64,000 bases of DNA from Lineus longissimus (Eukaryota > Nemertea > Pilidiophora > Heteronemertea > Lineidae): assembly GCF_910592395.1 (NCBI RefSeq), contig NC_088321.1, positions 10,292,001 through 10,356,000 on the forward strand, written 5' to 3'. The position numbers were made by a program, and so were the translations under genes. Position 1 is the first letter of the stretch, and the number at the start of each line of letters is the position of its first letter. Below the pieces are notes generated by a model that did no database searches, was not told where the DNA came from, and saw nothing but the letters and a program-made list of their open reading frames with translations. Positions 22,660-35,587 of this stretch are shown here, piece by piece.

Positions 22660-22790
22660 CCGCCATTACACAATCTCCAAACGAGACGTATTATGCGACC
22701 ATATTCCCTGCCAATTTCGATTTCCGCCATTGCACATTCTCCAAACGAGACGTATTATGCGACCATATTCCCTGCCAATTTCGATAGCTT
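22660..22790. repeat. 64-bp tandem duplication
   Basis: CGCCATT(A/G)CACA(A/T)TCTCCAAACGAGACG plus the following TATTATGCGACCATATTCCC stretch is present twice in a row, ending in CTGCCAATTTCGAT each time. The two copies are almost identical, so the duplication is young. Confidence 0.8.
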
Positions 22791-24192
22791 CCATGTTGGA
22801 CAGGAAGTGGCCCGTGGAAATGGACTGAAAATGGCCGCAATTGATCAATTCGTACTTAAGAGCAACGATTACAGGAACACACTTGCTTAGACATAAATTG
22901 AAATCTTTTATGATTCATTGTTGTTATACGTTATTCTTGCTACAAACAAATTTTCGCGGCAACAATAGTGGTCAATACAGGCAGGGCCTTGGAGCGAGGC
23001 GACGGCGTTGATAAGACGATCAAGTTCCGGTCATGCGCAAGTCGCATGTGCAGAATAGTGTTTAAGGCACATGTGAACCACAACATCACCATCGCTGCTA
23101 TCCTAACACAGCGTTAACACAGCAGCAACATAAACCCAATGCAAACCTTGCCAGCGAAGACAATTTTCATACCAAGGTCTACAAACCAGTAACCCGACTT
23201 TTAATCTCCAACTATGTATATATGTATATATCTATTTTCCCAATAAACTTTTAACCAAAACATACTGCCTCCTCCACTTCCTCAACAAAGCACCCCACAG
23301 TTGACGGAGACTCCAGAGTCTGCCTGCAGACTCAACCGACAATTCTAGTTTTCTTTGTGATCAGACGCTGAATACAAAGGATATATATAATAAGGAGGGC
23401 AGCTCATCCATGGATCAGCTCTATCCTGATTTTTTGGCATTGAGGGATTAGCTCATGTTTCGACTGGGATCAAAGGACCATCTTGAGGGAAGTTTTTCAA
23501 CCATGGTGATCTGCGCTGTAAGACCTAGGCACTTCGAATCTGGCCATGAAGAAGAACAGCCAAGGAAATGACCCTAACAGAAAATTTAGCATGGTTCAAC
23601 TTAAATCCTTATCACCAGGGGGCGAAAGGTGTAAATTACAAAGAATTATTTTGTAGCTTTTTTCCAATAGATAAGAGGCTTAAAATGAGGTTGAGGAAGT
23701 CTGCATGAAAGTAGGTTTTGATATAAAATTGGAATAGTTTTGATTGATACTACCAGTTGGCGTTACTGAGCAAAAATTTGCGTTGACCTAGTTTTAACTT
23801 GATTTGAATTTCCGACTCTTTTTATAACTAGGGGGGTTGTCTGTTAGGGCCAAAAAATTCTCCTTTTTTTCCTTTTTAGGTCGCCTTTCAGTGGAGCTTA
23901 TATGATATCATGGCGTCCGTTGATAACTTTTGACAAAAGAGTGGCACGTTTCTAAACCACTTGACCTAGGAGGTTCATACTTGGTGTGTGGGTATCCCTA
24001 GGCAAGACCTTCTTTCAAAATCAAAACTAGCGCAATTCGACTGCTTGTCTGCCATATAGGTGGCGCTCTTTGAAAACCTATTTTGGCTATACCTTATGAA
24101 CGCTGCAAGCTAGAATCATGAAATTTTTACTGTATGGTGCTTGAAATCTAATTCGGGTTTTTGCTTTGACCTACTTTTCAAGGTCACAGAGG

Positions 24193-27100
24193 TCAAAGAA
24201 CCTTCATCTCTCTGGACGTCACCATGATGTGAGGAGTTTCGCGGGAACTACAATGAACTGATGATCTATACGCCATGAGGAACAACGGTAACATCGTGTC
24301 CCAGTCTCCGACGTTCTGTTTGTGGTCATGCACGTAGGTCTTTAACATACTCTTCAGGATCTTGTTAAAGTTTTCAACCAACCCATTACTTTTTGGATTG
24401 TAAGGGGTCGTAAGAGAGCGATCAATTTCCAGTTTCTGTAGAAGTCGTCCACACAGCTTAGATACAAACTGGGCTCCGCGGTCGCTATGGATTATGTACA
24501 TGCACCCAAAACGAGAAACAAGGTATTTGATATTGACCTGGCAAATTTCTTCCGTTTCCATTGTCCTTAGTGTTGCTGCCTCCACCCACTTGGTAAAGTT
24601 ATCCTCCATGGTGTGACAGTAGCGATAACCCCGTGGTGTTTGTAGGAATGGGTCAATTATATCAATCGAGACTCGTTCAAACGCCTCACCGAATCGTTGT
24701 TCTGTCAATGGTACATGTTGTTTCTTATGAGGTCGCTTCACAATATCGCAAGTTTCGCAATGGCTAACAAATCGATTGACATCACGTGGCCACCATATCC
24801 AATAGAATCTAGCCTTTAATACTCGCTCTAGCGTTTTATAAGTTCCCAGATATCCAGCAGATGGGTCGGAATGTAGCCTTTTGATTGTGTCCTCACGCGG
24901 TATTCGCGGCAATACTAGCTGCATCCTTGATGTCTTATTTGGAACTTCTAATCTTCGGTACAGCACTCCATTTTCTACAGTTAGACTTCTCCAATGCTGC
25001 CGGAGGGCTTTTACACTGAGGCTCTCTGAAGAAATAGAGCGGTAACTTGGGAATTCTGATGTTGTTAACTTCAACTGGAGTATTGACGCAATGTCTGGGT
25101 CGCTTTTCTGAAGATTGGCTAAATCGGAAACAAATGAGGTCTTCTTTAGTGAGTATGGGTCAACGCGGATCTGGTGATGTAGGAGTAATTGAGGCTTGCT
25201 TGTGAGATTGAGCTCGTTTTGTTACCGCAGCACAACCCAACATAAGTTCATCTACGGTGTCCTCAACAGCTTTCTCCGTATCCTCGGTGTGGCTGCATGG
25301 GGAAACATCTACCGACTCCTTCAGGCGGTATTTCCTAGGTTTCCCACGTGGACGATGTGGCTCCGGTACTTCATCTCTCCCACACTGATCACATGTCAGT
25401 CGGCTCATGTAGTCAGGGTTTACATGTTGTCGACCTGGGCGATGTACTCTGGCGAACTTTAATTGAGACATGAATAACTGCCATCGTTGCATTTCCTCGT
25501 TGGCATCAGAAAGGGTGAGCATGTGACTTACAGCGGCATTGTCTGTCCGGATGAGGAAGTCCTGGCCATACAGGTAGGGTTTGAAATGCTCTACTGATTT
25601 CACAACTCCGAGGAATTCGCGTTTCGTGATGCAGTATTTCCTTTCAGCATCTGACAGCAACTTTGAAAAATATCCGATCACCACCTCGCGTCCATTTTGG
25701 ATTTGACTCAATACAGCTCTCAGGCGTTGGAAAGATACTTCATGGTCTACAGTCCAAAACAACTTGCTGTCCGCCTTCGTCAATGCATAGAGTGGTGATG
25801 CAATTTGACTCATATTTCTAATGAATCTTCTGTGGTAACCAACAAATCCGAGGAATCTCCTAACCTCAGTTCTTAATTTGGATGCAGGTACTGACGAAAT
25901 GACGGCCATGATTCGAGTGCTGATATCTTTGTTTTCAATGGTCTAATTAATGAGTCTTCTCGGACACAAGATGACCAAGTATTCCACTGTTGTTTGGAAG
26001 AGCATACATTTGCTTGGCTTGATCTTCAGATTGGCCTGCTGCAGCCGTTCTGATACTGCTCGAAAGTTCTCCAACGTCTCTTCAAACGATCTTCCAAAAA
26101 CTAGCACGTCGTCGAGATAAAGTAAACACTTCTCCCATTGCAAATTCCTGAGGACAGTTTCCTTATCTTCCTGTGATCTTAGGAACCTTCCAGTAGCCAG
26201 CCTGGAGATCAATTGAGCAGAAGTACTTGCTTCCGTGTAGAGAGTCCATGCAATCATCAAAACGTGGCATTGGAAATGCATCAGCTTTAGTCGGGGAGAT
26301 CCGCGTACGAAAATAGACACAAAAGCGGTGTTACAGTGGAGTACAGACAAAATAATCTTTATAATTATAGATTGAAACTAAGGCATGATCATCTTCAAAC
26401 AGAGTATATATCTAATTCGGTATTTCAATTATAGAAACCAAAGGCATAATCAATTTCAATTTGCTGATTAACGCAAGAGTATATCTATGTTATTTGGAAT
26501 GTTAATAAAACTTATCGAGATTGATATTGTGAATGCGTCAGCACCTCGGAAGGCAGTTCCTCCAAAGATCAGAACCTTATTTGGTGCCTAAGGCATTCCG
26601 AGCTGCTGACGGATATATAAACCCAGGGCAGGCCTTGGTAGATCATTCAATTCAAGTCATTCATTCATTTATCGTCTCCAGTAAAGACACATCGATACTT
26701 CAACTTCGAGTTGTTATAATTATTTTGAAGGAGCAGTTGTACTGGAACAGCGGCTAGTCCCGTCCTTCATACTACTGGTGCACTGGTCCATGTACTATTC
26801 GAGGACGACATTATATCCCTAGCCAGCCCGTCCTTGGCAGTTCGAATTTGTTCCTCGTTTTAATATCCGTGACGACGCAAAGGTAGTCTAAACGGCTTCG
26901 CCTCCCCCGTATCGATGGTATGAGACATGAGGTGTGTCTTCCCAATGTCATTCGGAGACTGTGAAAAAGACCCATTTGAATTAAATCAGAATGGAAGCTA
27001 GCTGTATCTTTTTGGGATGTGTTGAGTTCGGCACATGAATCCTTGTACAGTTTTTCAAGATGCGATGGCATCTCATCTTCGAGCTTGTTTAACAACTCGT

Positions 27101-27740
27101 CATCTGGGATCTTGGAGGAGGTTCCCATTGGGGCTTCACAGGTTGAGGCCTCAGGCTCAACATCCTCCTTCACCGTTGCCGGAAATGCATACCCGACAAT
27201 CGCTTCTTTAGGCAGAGTGATCTCCTGTCCATGGGGATTAAAAAGTTACACATGTGTCTGTGTTCGCCGTCTGGATTGCGTGGTTAGAGATTTTGCGTGA
27301 AGTACACCATTCTTCTTGACAAAGAACACGCTGGGCTGAAACGTAATATCTTTGTGTGTTCTAAAAGGCCTATTCAGGTGAGCAGCGATGATGACTTCCT
27401 CACCTGCTGGTATCGTGGTTTGCTCTGTCAGCTTCACTGAGTGGGGCAACAAATCATATTTTGTTGTTTGCCTGGGGTACTCCTTTCCATTAAATACCAG
27501 CGTCTGAGTGCTCATTTTGAAGTCACACTTGAATCGACTAAGGAAATCAATTCCCCAAATGCCATCCATTGAGGCCATGTCAAAGTTTGTCCAAACCTTT
27601 TAAGGTTTATGGGACAAACACTAACAGGCATCATAACGTTACCTAGTATGTTAAGCCTTGATTCACCATCTGCCATGGTAATCACATCTCTTGACTTCAT
27701 AATGGGTGGGCGATAACGTAGTACACAAACAAACATTTGA
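24193..27740 (-). pseudogene. Decayed Ty3/gypsy pol (protease, RT, RNase H, integrase)
   Basis: Domains appear in gypsy order on the minus strand. Near 27250-27740 is a retropepsin C-terminal part with GIDFLSRF. At 26811-27173 is the segment before RT. At 25943-26328 plus 26754-26790 is RT with KDG, SIDLQAGYW and the catalytic LYLDD. At 25160-25909 are the RT thumb and RNase H (FLGFVGYHRRF, TKREFLGVV, RTDN). At 24193-25074 is integrase with H2C2 (HCETC), then Asp in SIDI, Asp in HSDRG and Glu in GLVENF. Frameshifts occur near 25160, 25930 and 26180, with a stop near 26800. No flanking LTRs of its own were found. The 3' side ends abruptly in the CAAGGTCACAGAGGTCAAA repeat at about 24200. A solo LTR splits the RT. 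Not functional. Confidence 0.85.
26329..26749 (+). mobile_element. 421-bp solo LTR inserted in the gypsy RT
   Basis: The ends TGTTACAGT...ACTGGAACA form the expected TG...CA inverted termini. GCGG is duplicated on both sides (26325-26328, 26750-26753). Removing the insert and one GCGG restores a continuous RT reading frame across the joint, which confirms the boundaries. TATATAA at 26614-26620 is the likely promoter in the plus orientation. A diverged internal duplication lies near 26372 and 26435. No second LTR or internal region is present, so it is a solo LTR left by recombination and is younger than the gypsy copy it interrupts. Confidence 0.8.
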
Positions 27741-28175
27741 AACCTGAAAATGTGAAACAATTAGATCATCCATTTAGCACAATAATATTTCAAATGCGAG
27801 ATATACTGATAGTGATCGGCATCACCCACATTAAACGGTACACAAACTTGGTACAATGCATGTACATTGGTGCCAATAATATTCCAATAGAATTCTAAGT
27901 CACAACAATGCAGGAAAAAAATTAAGAAAAACAGGGGTCGCCACCTGCAAAACTGTAAGTTTGAATTCTATCAGATCATTCTTTACACCAGTACCGCATC
28001 CTATTCCTTAGCCTTCATCATCTCAGTGTCGTGCTGTAGTAATCTTATGATCCCTGACCTGACGCTAAAACGATAGAGCTGGAGTCCTCTCCGTGAAGTT
28101 ACGTGAATATCGTCCCTGGTCAGCTTGGCATTCAAATTAACTATGGTTGACCGGTCGTGTCGGTACACGAATATG

Positions 28176-29927
28176 CTCTAAATCCTTGAAAGAGAGACCT
28201 GGGAGCTCCGCCCCCAAACAGCAAGCTCACCAACAATGTGACCTGTGGATACGCCTAGAAACTTCGGGCAGGCCTACTTTTTTCAAAAGCTTTGGCAATT
28301 GGCTGATAAAAGGGCTATACTCGGGGCTTTTGTTTTGAAATGGACGCATTCCATGCTATTGTTCGAACTTCGGCTTGAATAAAACTGACACGATGTTTTC
28401 TATTCTCATAAGTTTAATCGGATTGATTGAAGAAAGCTTACATGATGTCCCTACAAAATAGCACGATTGACATTCAGGAAAACCTTCAGGCATCTTGAAC
28501 AAGCTCATTGTCCATTTCAATAAACTCAATGTCGGGCTCAACATCCTCATTGTCATCACCCAGAGCATGATCTTGAATGTCCAAAGGGCCGACATCAACA
28601 GGCTGCGGGTGGAAGACTGCCTCGAAACCATTCATAACAACCTGGCTAGGGACGGCCTCCCAAGCGCGACTGATGATGCCAATTACATCAAGCAAGGAAA
28701 TGGGGTCACAGTTTCCATCGTTGTCAGTGTTTTCTGATTTCCATGTTTTCCACTGTTGCCACGCTGCTGCCTTGAACGACCGCATCACTGCGACATCTAG
28801 CGGCTGTGCAATAGATGTGCAGCCCGCTTGAACGAAGTCCAGGATGCCACCAAGCTCCATTATGGCATAGCCGAAGGCTTCTCCGCGGTGAACTATGTAC
28901 ATATCGACAATAAGAAAGTATTGATCGCAGTTTTCTGCCTTCAAATGCGAAGCCTTTATTTGACAGGTGTATGAAGGATGACAGTCGAGAAGGAAAAATG
29001 TCTGGTCCATATTGAAGACGAAATTGAAAGGAATGTTGAACTGCATCAGCTGGTATTGTGCATCAGCTGGTATTTGTTAGATAGCCGTAAACTAATGTTC
29101 TTGCGTTTCATGAATTTACACACCCATCCAATTGATGCCCTAAATTCGTGAAGAATCGGTCTAGCTTCAATTTCTTCATTTTGTCTCCGTTCATCCAAGG
29201 TTTCCCACCATGCTCTGAACAATTCTAGTGCTTTATCCTGTAATGTCTGAACAGAGACTGGCAAACGTCGATTTCTCATTGCAAGAAACCATTATTGAAC
29301 ATTATTTTCCACATCAGTCCAACGTCCTTGATTCTGCTCCCGACGCCGAAGTTTTCTAACTTTTCCATAGCCATCCTCAGCAGCCTCCTCTAGACGCTCC
29401 CTGTCCCATTTTCTAATGGTTTCTTTAGGGAATAATGTTCATAAGGAATCCTATAGTGCCAAGCGAATTCTGCACCATCCTGTAATGTGCCATTATTTAA
29501 AGCAGCCTCACAGTCCCGTAGGTAACTTCTCGTTCACGTGGTAGCTCCTACACCTTTTCGCCAATGGCCAAGCTGCCTGAGCCTGCATCTAAGCGGTACC
29601 GGATATTCCAAAGCGTGCCGTGTGGACGCTGAGCTTCACATTCATCCAGTAGTAAAACTTAATGGGCCTAGGAATTGATTGCATAATACTAGTGTCAAGA
29701 CCCGGTGTCAAGATGACCCATAGAAATGGCACCATGATCAGGCATTGTGAAATCTACATTATTGATCAACCACATTGACAGACCAAACCATTCATGAAAA
29801 TCGCCTCCCAGAAAGGACCTATTTGGCATTGCTGGTCATATTGATGTCATATAGGGCTATGAATAATCATGGATAAGGCGGGCCTACTGACTTTTCTTTG
29901 TCTGGTCTCTCTTTCAAGGATTTAGAG
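28176..29927 (-). pseudogene. Deleted pogo/Tigger-type transposase gene and element
   Basis: Inverted repeats of 24 bp beginning CTCTAAATCCTTGAAAGAGA lie at 28176-28199 and 29904-29927. Inside, on the minus strand, 29046-29420 codes for a CENP-B-type DNA-binding region (ASIGWVCKFMKRKNISLR) preceded by an in-frame stop near 29296. 28486-29046 codes for part of the DDE_1 catalytic domain (NMDQT, LIVDMY, GCTSIAQPLDV). The stretch between the first and second catalytic Asp is too short for the family, so an internal part has been lost. The original termini may extend beyond the 24-bp core: GTGTACAT-like words continue outward on both sides. It cannot code for active transposase. Confidence 0.75.
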
Positions 29928-30259
29928 TATGTACACAAAATGTACACGGACCCTATAACAGATTTAATTGTGTACTGAGCCCTGATTATTCAAACGTGTT
30001 CAGAAGCCGTGCGCAATTTTCGCGAATGCCTGACTAATGTCTATTTTGACTCTAAGCTCTACTGTATGGGGACTGCAGTGTAAAATGTCCCCTACTTCAC
30101 ATAATATAAGCAATAACTAAGCATAAGTTGTTTAAATTGGATGTAATGATGACATGTGCTAATTGCACGGGGTATACACGGAGGCCTTCGTTGGGCCAAG
30201 CTGTAAGGAGTGCCTCTGTGGAAACATTGACATGCAAGCTAAAACCAAGGTATTTCCGC

Positions 30260-30314
30260 GGCAGAATATTTTCGCGAGCCTGACCTACTCGCGAAATTCG
30301 CGAAAATATTCTGC
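30260..30314. repeat. 16-bp perfect inverted repeat rich in TCGCGA
   Basis: GCAGAATATTTTCGCG at 30261-30276 faces CGCGAAAATATTCTGC at 30299-30314. The 22-nt spacer contains a further CGCGAA. It may be a foldback terminus or a strong hairpin; no gene is near. Confidence 0.7.
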
Positions 30315-30559
30315 ACGCGACATTTTTCCGTTCTACAAAATATAGTGCACAATATTTTGGAACTGTAAAATTTAAATTATTGGTAAAATTTACAGTGTTT
30401 ATACTTTAAATGGAATTTCAAATGTTCTGGAGTAGTGGATTAAGGCTGATCCTCGTTAGTCTTATCCAAAATTAAATGTGATCGATTATTGAAAAGAGGG
30501 TCACATATCATGAAAGGGGAATGTTCGTGAAAGAGGAATGTCCTCTTTACTTTTGTAGA

Positions 30560-31440
30560 GTTTGTAGATTATGCAAAGAGAGTGTTCACAAATTATCTTT
30601 TTTTGTAAAATGAGACATTTCACTACTATAATTGCTCATATATTCCTGTTCACACAAACCCAATCATCAGTCAGTCAAAGTTTGAACAAATCTAGCCCTT
30701 ACACAAAGCGTCCTTAAAATAAAGTTTGTGACATTTCACTAGTTTTTGAGGTTTCTCTGTGAAAGTGGGGTTTATAAAACAATTTTTTCTCCAAAGATAA
30801 AATGATCTCTAGGCAAAATAGGATATATATTCTTGTTCACATCAAAGTCATCAATCTGGCAGTGGTTTCAACAAAACTTAGGCAAGACTTCGACCAATAT
30901 TAAAACACTAGATTTTGTAGATTGATGCAAAGAGAGTGCTTACAAATTCTTTTTTTGTAAGATGAGACATTTCACTGCAAAAATTGCTCATATATTCACG
31001 TTGTCACAGACCTAATAGGCCTGATCCGTCTGTCAAAGTTCTAACAAATCGGCCCAAACATAAAGCGTCCTAAGAACAATAACTTGTATAATCTTTTTTT
31101 AATTTCTGTTCATCAAAGTCACAATTAAAAAAAAAATCAACCATGTTTCATGTCGGAGTAGTCCTAGCTACCACAAACAATGATATATTAAGCATAGTTT
31201 ATATACCAGCAATTAATCTCAACCTGGGGTGACGCAGAATGCATTGTTTAGAATGAGGCTTGTTTTACACTATAAAATGTATTTTGTAGATTTATGCAAA
31301 TAGAGTGCTTACAAATCCTCTTTTTTGTAAGATGAGACATTTCACTGCAACAACTGCTCATATATTCATGTAGTCACAGACCTAATAATCAGTTTGCTAA
31401 AGTTCTAACAAAATTGGCCCAAATATAAAGCGTCCATTCC
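30560..31440. repeat. Three diverged direct repeats of about 355-370 bp
   Basis: TTGTAGATT(T/G)ATGCAAA(G/T)AGAG followed by TTTTTTGTAAGATGAGACATTTCACT, a GCTCATATATTC word and finally AAAGCGTCC recur with starts near 30565, 30920 and 31288. The copies are AT-rich and diverged by many substitutions and short indels. Non-coding. Confidence 0.65.
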
Positions 31441-32485
31441 TCAAACATCATACGAACCTACCAACTATCACAGTCGGCGACAATGGGTCAAAATCCAGCT
31501 GAAAATCAGCCAACTGAGGGCCAGGAAGGTCCTTTTGAGGGTAACGAGCCATGATAATCTGTATCAATTAAGCCACGAGTTCTGCCCAGACTGCATGCGG
31601 CTATTTACCTTTGGTTAAAAAGACAAATATCCTGGTACCTCCTGTTCATGTAATGTTATATAACCTTATGTAATGATAGGCATCATCTGGCTGGGTTTCT
31701 TTTTGCGCAAAACTGCTAACTTAAAGGAATAGTACACATGTTAATATCAATGACCCGATCTACGAAAAAGCTTTTGAGCATGATATTCAGATAACTTTTG
31801 ATTGTCTTGAGGTATTTCAACAAACAAGACAATTAGAAAGCTTGGGTCAGTGTCGTTTATATCCGAAAGAAATTTCAACCTAATAAGCACATCAAGGAGG
31901 AGCAATTTGCATATGAAACTAATGAATTTGGTCCCCGATTTGGTCCTTTTTAACCTCGATATAAGTTTGGCTAAATTTCATTGTAACCATGCATTGTTTT
32001 CAATCATAGATGTAGGTAATCGGAAAAAATATATTTTTTGAGAGAAATTATTTTGGACTGCTTGAGAGGGAGCAAAATTCCCTGCCCCTCAGCATTATCA
32101 TGGGAACAGGGGAGGGGAGCAAACAGGGGCAACTCACACCCCCCAACCATCTTACATTTACTGCGTCAAAAATTTAATCTCACGTGAAAATGCACTTCTA
32201 TGGCGCTTCATCCCCGCTCGACGTTCGGGCCTTAAAGGTGCGGCTCCACATGACAGTAAACTGTCGACAGTAATTGAAAAACTGTCAACAGAAAACTATC
32301 CATAGCCCTTCCACTATGAAGAAAAAATCTCAGATAGTCACTGTCTGCGAGCTCTGGAAACGAGCGAGATAGTTTCTATCGAAAGCAACTGTCGTAAGGG
32401 CCATCCACGTACGGTGGTTTTGTATGATAATGTAGTTTCTGTCTGACAGCCGTATTTACCTTCCACGTGGCTGTCTTCATTCAGC

Positions 32486-35400
32486 ATGTTGCCAGCAAGA
32501 AGGAAACATGTCGCCGCGGCGATTGTGGTTTACATGACACTGCGTGAGCGGAGGCAAAAGAGGAGGCACAAGCTTTGGGTACATGAATGGTTTCTTAGAA
32601 GGGAGCAACACAGTGCATACCACTGCCTCCTACGGGAGCTGAGATTGGAAGATTCGAGTCGTCTCAACAATTTTTTGAGACTCTCCGCAGTTGACTTCGA
32701 GGAGCTTGCAGTGCTTGTTGGACCCAGGATCCACAAACAGGACACGTGTATGCGGCCTGCAATTCCGGTGAGGGAGCGCCTTGCCGTGACTTTGCGCTTT
32801 CTGGCAACTGGTGAGTATGCTTATTTCCCCACTATCTCATGAATAGAGCACGTACATGAGGTACTGCACTGAGGGATTTCAGCAGAAGAAATAGGTAAAA
32901 AGGTGATAACTTTCCAAATATTGCTTTATTTCACGGTTTATTTCCCAATAAACAAACCAGACACAGTTCCACTGACATAACTGAAATTCAATGAATAACC
33001 GGTAATATGAAGTTCCATTTATGTCATTATTTTATTCACTTCTGTCACATCAGATGTTATAAAACATCTCGGATAAGCTTTATAAACATCTGGGCTGGGT
33101 TGTACAAACAACGTTAGCAGATAACATGGCGTTAACACAGATTGGCGTTATCTTTCCGAGACCAACCATGGCAAAACTGGAAGTAACAACTGAATTGACT
33201 TTTGCAGGATGTAACCCCTGCTATCGAAGTTCTAGATGGCAGATTAAAATTTGGTATCAATCCTTCAAGTGAGACAGGACTAGTGTGAGAAAGATAACGT
33301 CAGTTTGGCTTAACGCCACGTTATCTGTTAACGTTGTTTGGCCCCTGAATGTTAAATAATTAATTTTGTCTTGGTGATTTAAAATTACCAGTGAGATGTT
33401 TTAAAAACATATGATATTTGATAAACATCTGATGTGATATAAATCGAATAATTATGACATGAAGAACTTCATAAATGAAGGCCATGTAAATTCTTAAACT
33501 TTCCTTTTTATTTCTAAATTCAGGCGATTCATTCGTCAGCCTGATGTATCTCTTCCGTATATCTGCCGTAACGATATCCCGTATTGTGTCTGAAGTGTGC
33601 AAAGCCATTTACGAGGCACTCAAGGAGGATTTCCTGAAGGCAAGTCGGTACCACTGAATCGTATGACCGGCGGCCACGGCAGTGTTCTCTGGAGTTGAAT
33701 TCATGTCATAATTATTTGATTTATATCAAATCAGATCAGATATTTGATAACTCTTTTCGGTGAGATGATTATTAAATATATCCGACAGATAATTTTAAAA
33801 TATCGCCCACATTTTGTTTGAATTCCCAGGGAATATGAAAGCACGGTTGCGATTGGTTGGTAATTTTTGGAAAGTAATGAAGGCATTCGGGATCATACGG
33901 AGTTTGCCGAGATGAAATGAGATTTTTTGATATATAAGATGTTTTATAAACATCTCAATGGGACGATTTAAAATCATCTGATGTTTTAAATTTATCTGAT
34001 AATTTTAAATCATCTGGACAGAATATAATTATTTAACATCAGATCTATAGGTAATGTCTCGAGATGTTTTATAATATCTCATGTGATAGAATTGAATATA
34101 ATTATGACATGAATGGAAAATATAGTGTTCGGTCACCTATTATATTCTGTGACACCAATTAATTATTCTTATCATTACACATGACGTTTGTCTGATCCTG
34201 AAGCATGTGTAGGAAGGAAAATTGATTCGGAATTTGCTTGTCGTCCGGGCCTGTGTTTCCCTGCTCTTTTTGGCTGAATCTCGTCAACGAAGGACTGCAA
34301 GTTGAGCTGCGAGAAGTGCTGGGCGTCAGTGTGGTTGTCATAGCTGCGGCGTCTTCATCGTCCTTCTCAGCTGCTTCAAGAATGACCCTTTGAATATCCC
34401 GTTTCAATTTCTTGCGGTTCGACTCTGATTTCAATCCCCTCAACTCAGAAGCAACAAAAGCACCAAATGTGTCCAGTTCATCGGTCTCCCTTGACATAAC
34501 TTCACATGCCTTCTGAAGGATTTCATCAGACGCACGACCGACATCCTTTCGTTTTCGAGATTTCGACGGTGGCGGGTTGGGTGTGGCCACGGAAGATGGT
34601 GATCCTCGAGGTTGAGTGCAGATCTCGTCCTTGTTAAATAGTGTTGCATCTGGCGTATCATCTGGTGCTTGTTCTTCTTGTTCCTGAATATATATATTTT
34701 TTTGTTTGAATATTGTGGTACAAGTACATGTATAGTTACGATTTTTTAATTTTTTGCAGTTTCCTTCCGACTCCGATGATTGGTTACAACTTGCTTCCGA
34801 ATTCTTTGAAAGGTGGAACTTCCCCCAATGCATCGGTGCCATAGACGGAAAGCATATTACCATGCAAGCTCCAGCAGCGTCTGGGAGTTTTTATTTTAAT
34901 TACAAAGGCTTCCACAGTATTGTGCTGATGGCATTGGTTGATGCGAAATACCGCTTTACGTTTGTCGACGTCGGATGTAATGGAAGGGTTGCTGACGGGG
35001 GCATATTCGGCAGGTGTTCATTATCTTTGGGTCTTGAGAACAAGACCCTTTGCCTACCATCACCAAGGGTACTTCCAGGTCGAAATATGAAGGTACCATT
35101 TGTATTTGTGGCCGACGATGCTTTTCCATTGCGGGAAAACATAATGAAACCATATCCTCTGCGAGACATTCCCGGTAGCATGCGCATCTTCAACTACCGA
35201 CTTTCGAGAGCGCGTAGAATCGTCGAAAATGCATTCGGCATAATGTCCAGCGTCTTCCGCATATTTCGAAAGCCGATAGCTGTAGATGCACAGAAAGCAG
35301 AGGATATCGTTTTGGCTTCCTGTGCATTACATAATTTGATGATCACGAAGAAAGACTCGCGCGCGCGCTACGCTCCACATGGTACAGTCGATATGGAAGA

Positions 35401-35587
35401 CATGGCTACTGGTGTCATTACCCCTGGAGCATGGCGAAAAGAGGGCATGCCAGCAAACAACCTGCTCCAAATCGAGCCATTCACAAGCAACCGTCATGCT
35501 CAAACCCCACAAGACATCCGCCACGAATGTCGAGAGTACTTCCTCTCACCCCAGGGTGAGGTTTCGTGGCAGTACAAGTTCATTTGA
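32486..35587 (+). CDS. HARBI1-like: PIF/Harbinger transposase (HARBI1-like), three exons
   Basis: Exons are 32486-32810 (donor GTGAGT, phase 1), 33524-33639 (acceptor TTCAG; donor GCAAGT, phase 0) and 34760-35587 (acceptor TTTTTGCAG, stop TGA). The joined reading frame codes for 422 residues with no stop. The N-terminal third contains helix-rich sequence including DFEELAVLVGPRI. The third exon carries the DDE_Tnp_4 nuclease: Asp176 in GAIDGKH, a DVGCNGRVADGG segment, Asp266 in VADDAFPL and Glu303 in ENAFG. The middle intron needs a GC donor to keep frame, and AAG then GCAAGT is the standard GC-AG form. The transposase cuts and pastes the element into TWA targets and in known systems needs its MADF/Myb-like partner. 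All catalytic residues are present, so it may be active. Confidence 0.88.
33090..33347. mobile_element. Small TIR element nested in intron 1 of the Harbinger transposase
   Basis: The left end CTGGGCTGGG...AACAACGTTAGCAGATAAC and the right end, in reverse complement CAGGGGCC...AACAACGTTAACAGATAAC, pair over about 45 bp, followed by a shared GTGGCGTTAA/ATGGCGTTAA word. It is about 258 bp and non-coding. Related termini (GCGTTA words, CTGGGC ends) bound the 150-bp element at 41478-41627. Confidence 0.6.
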
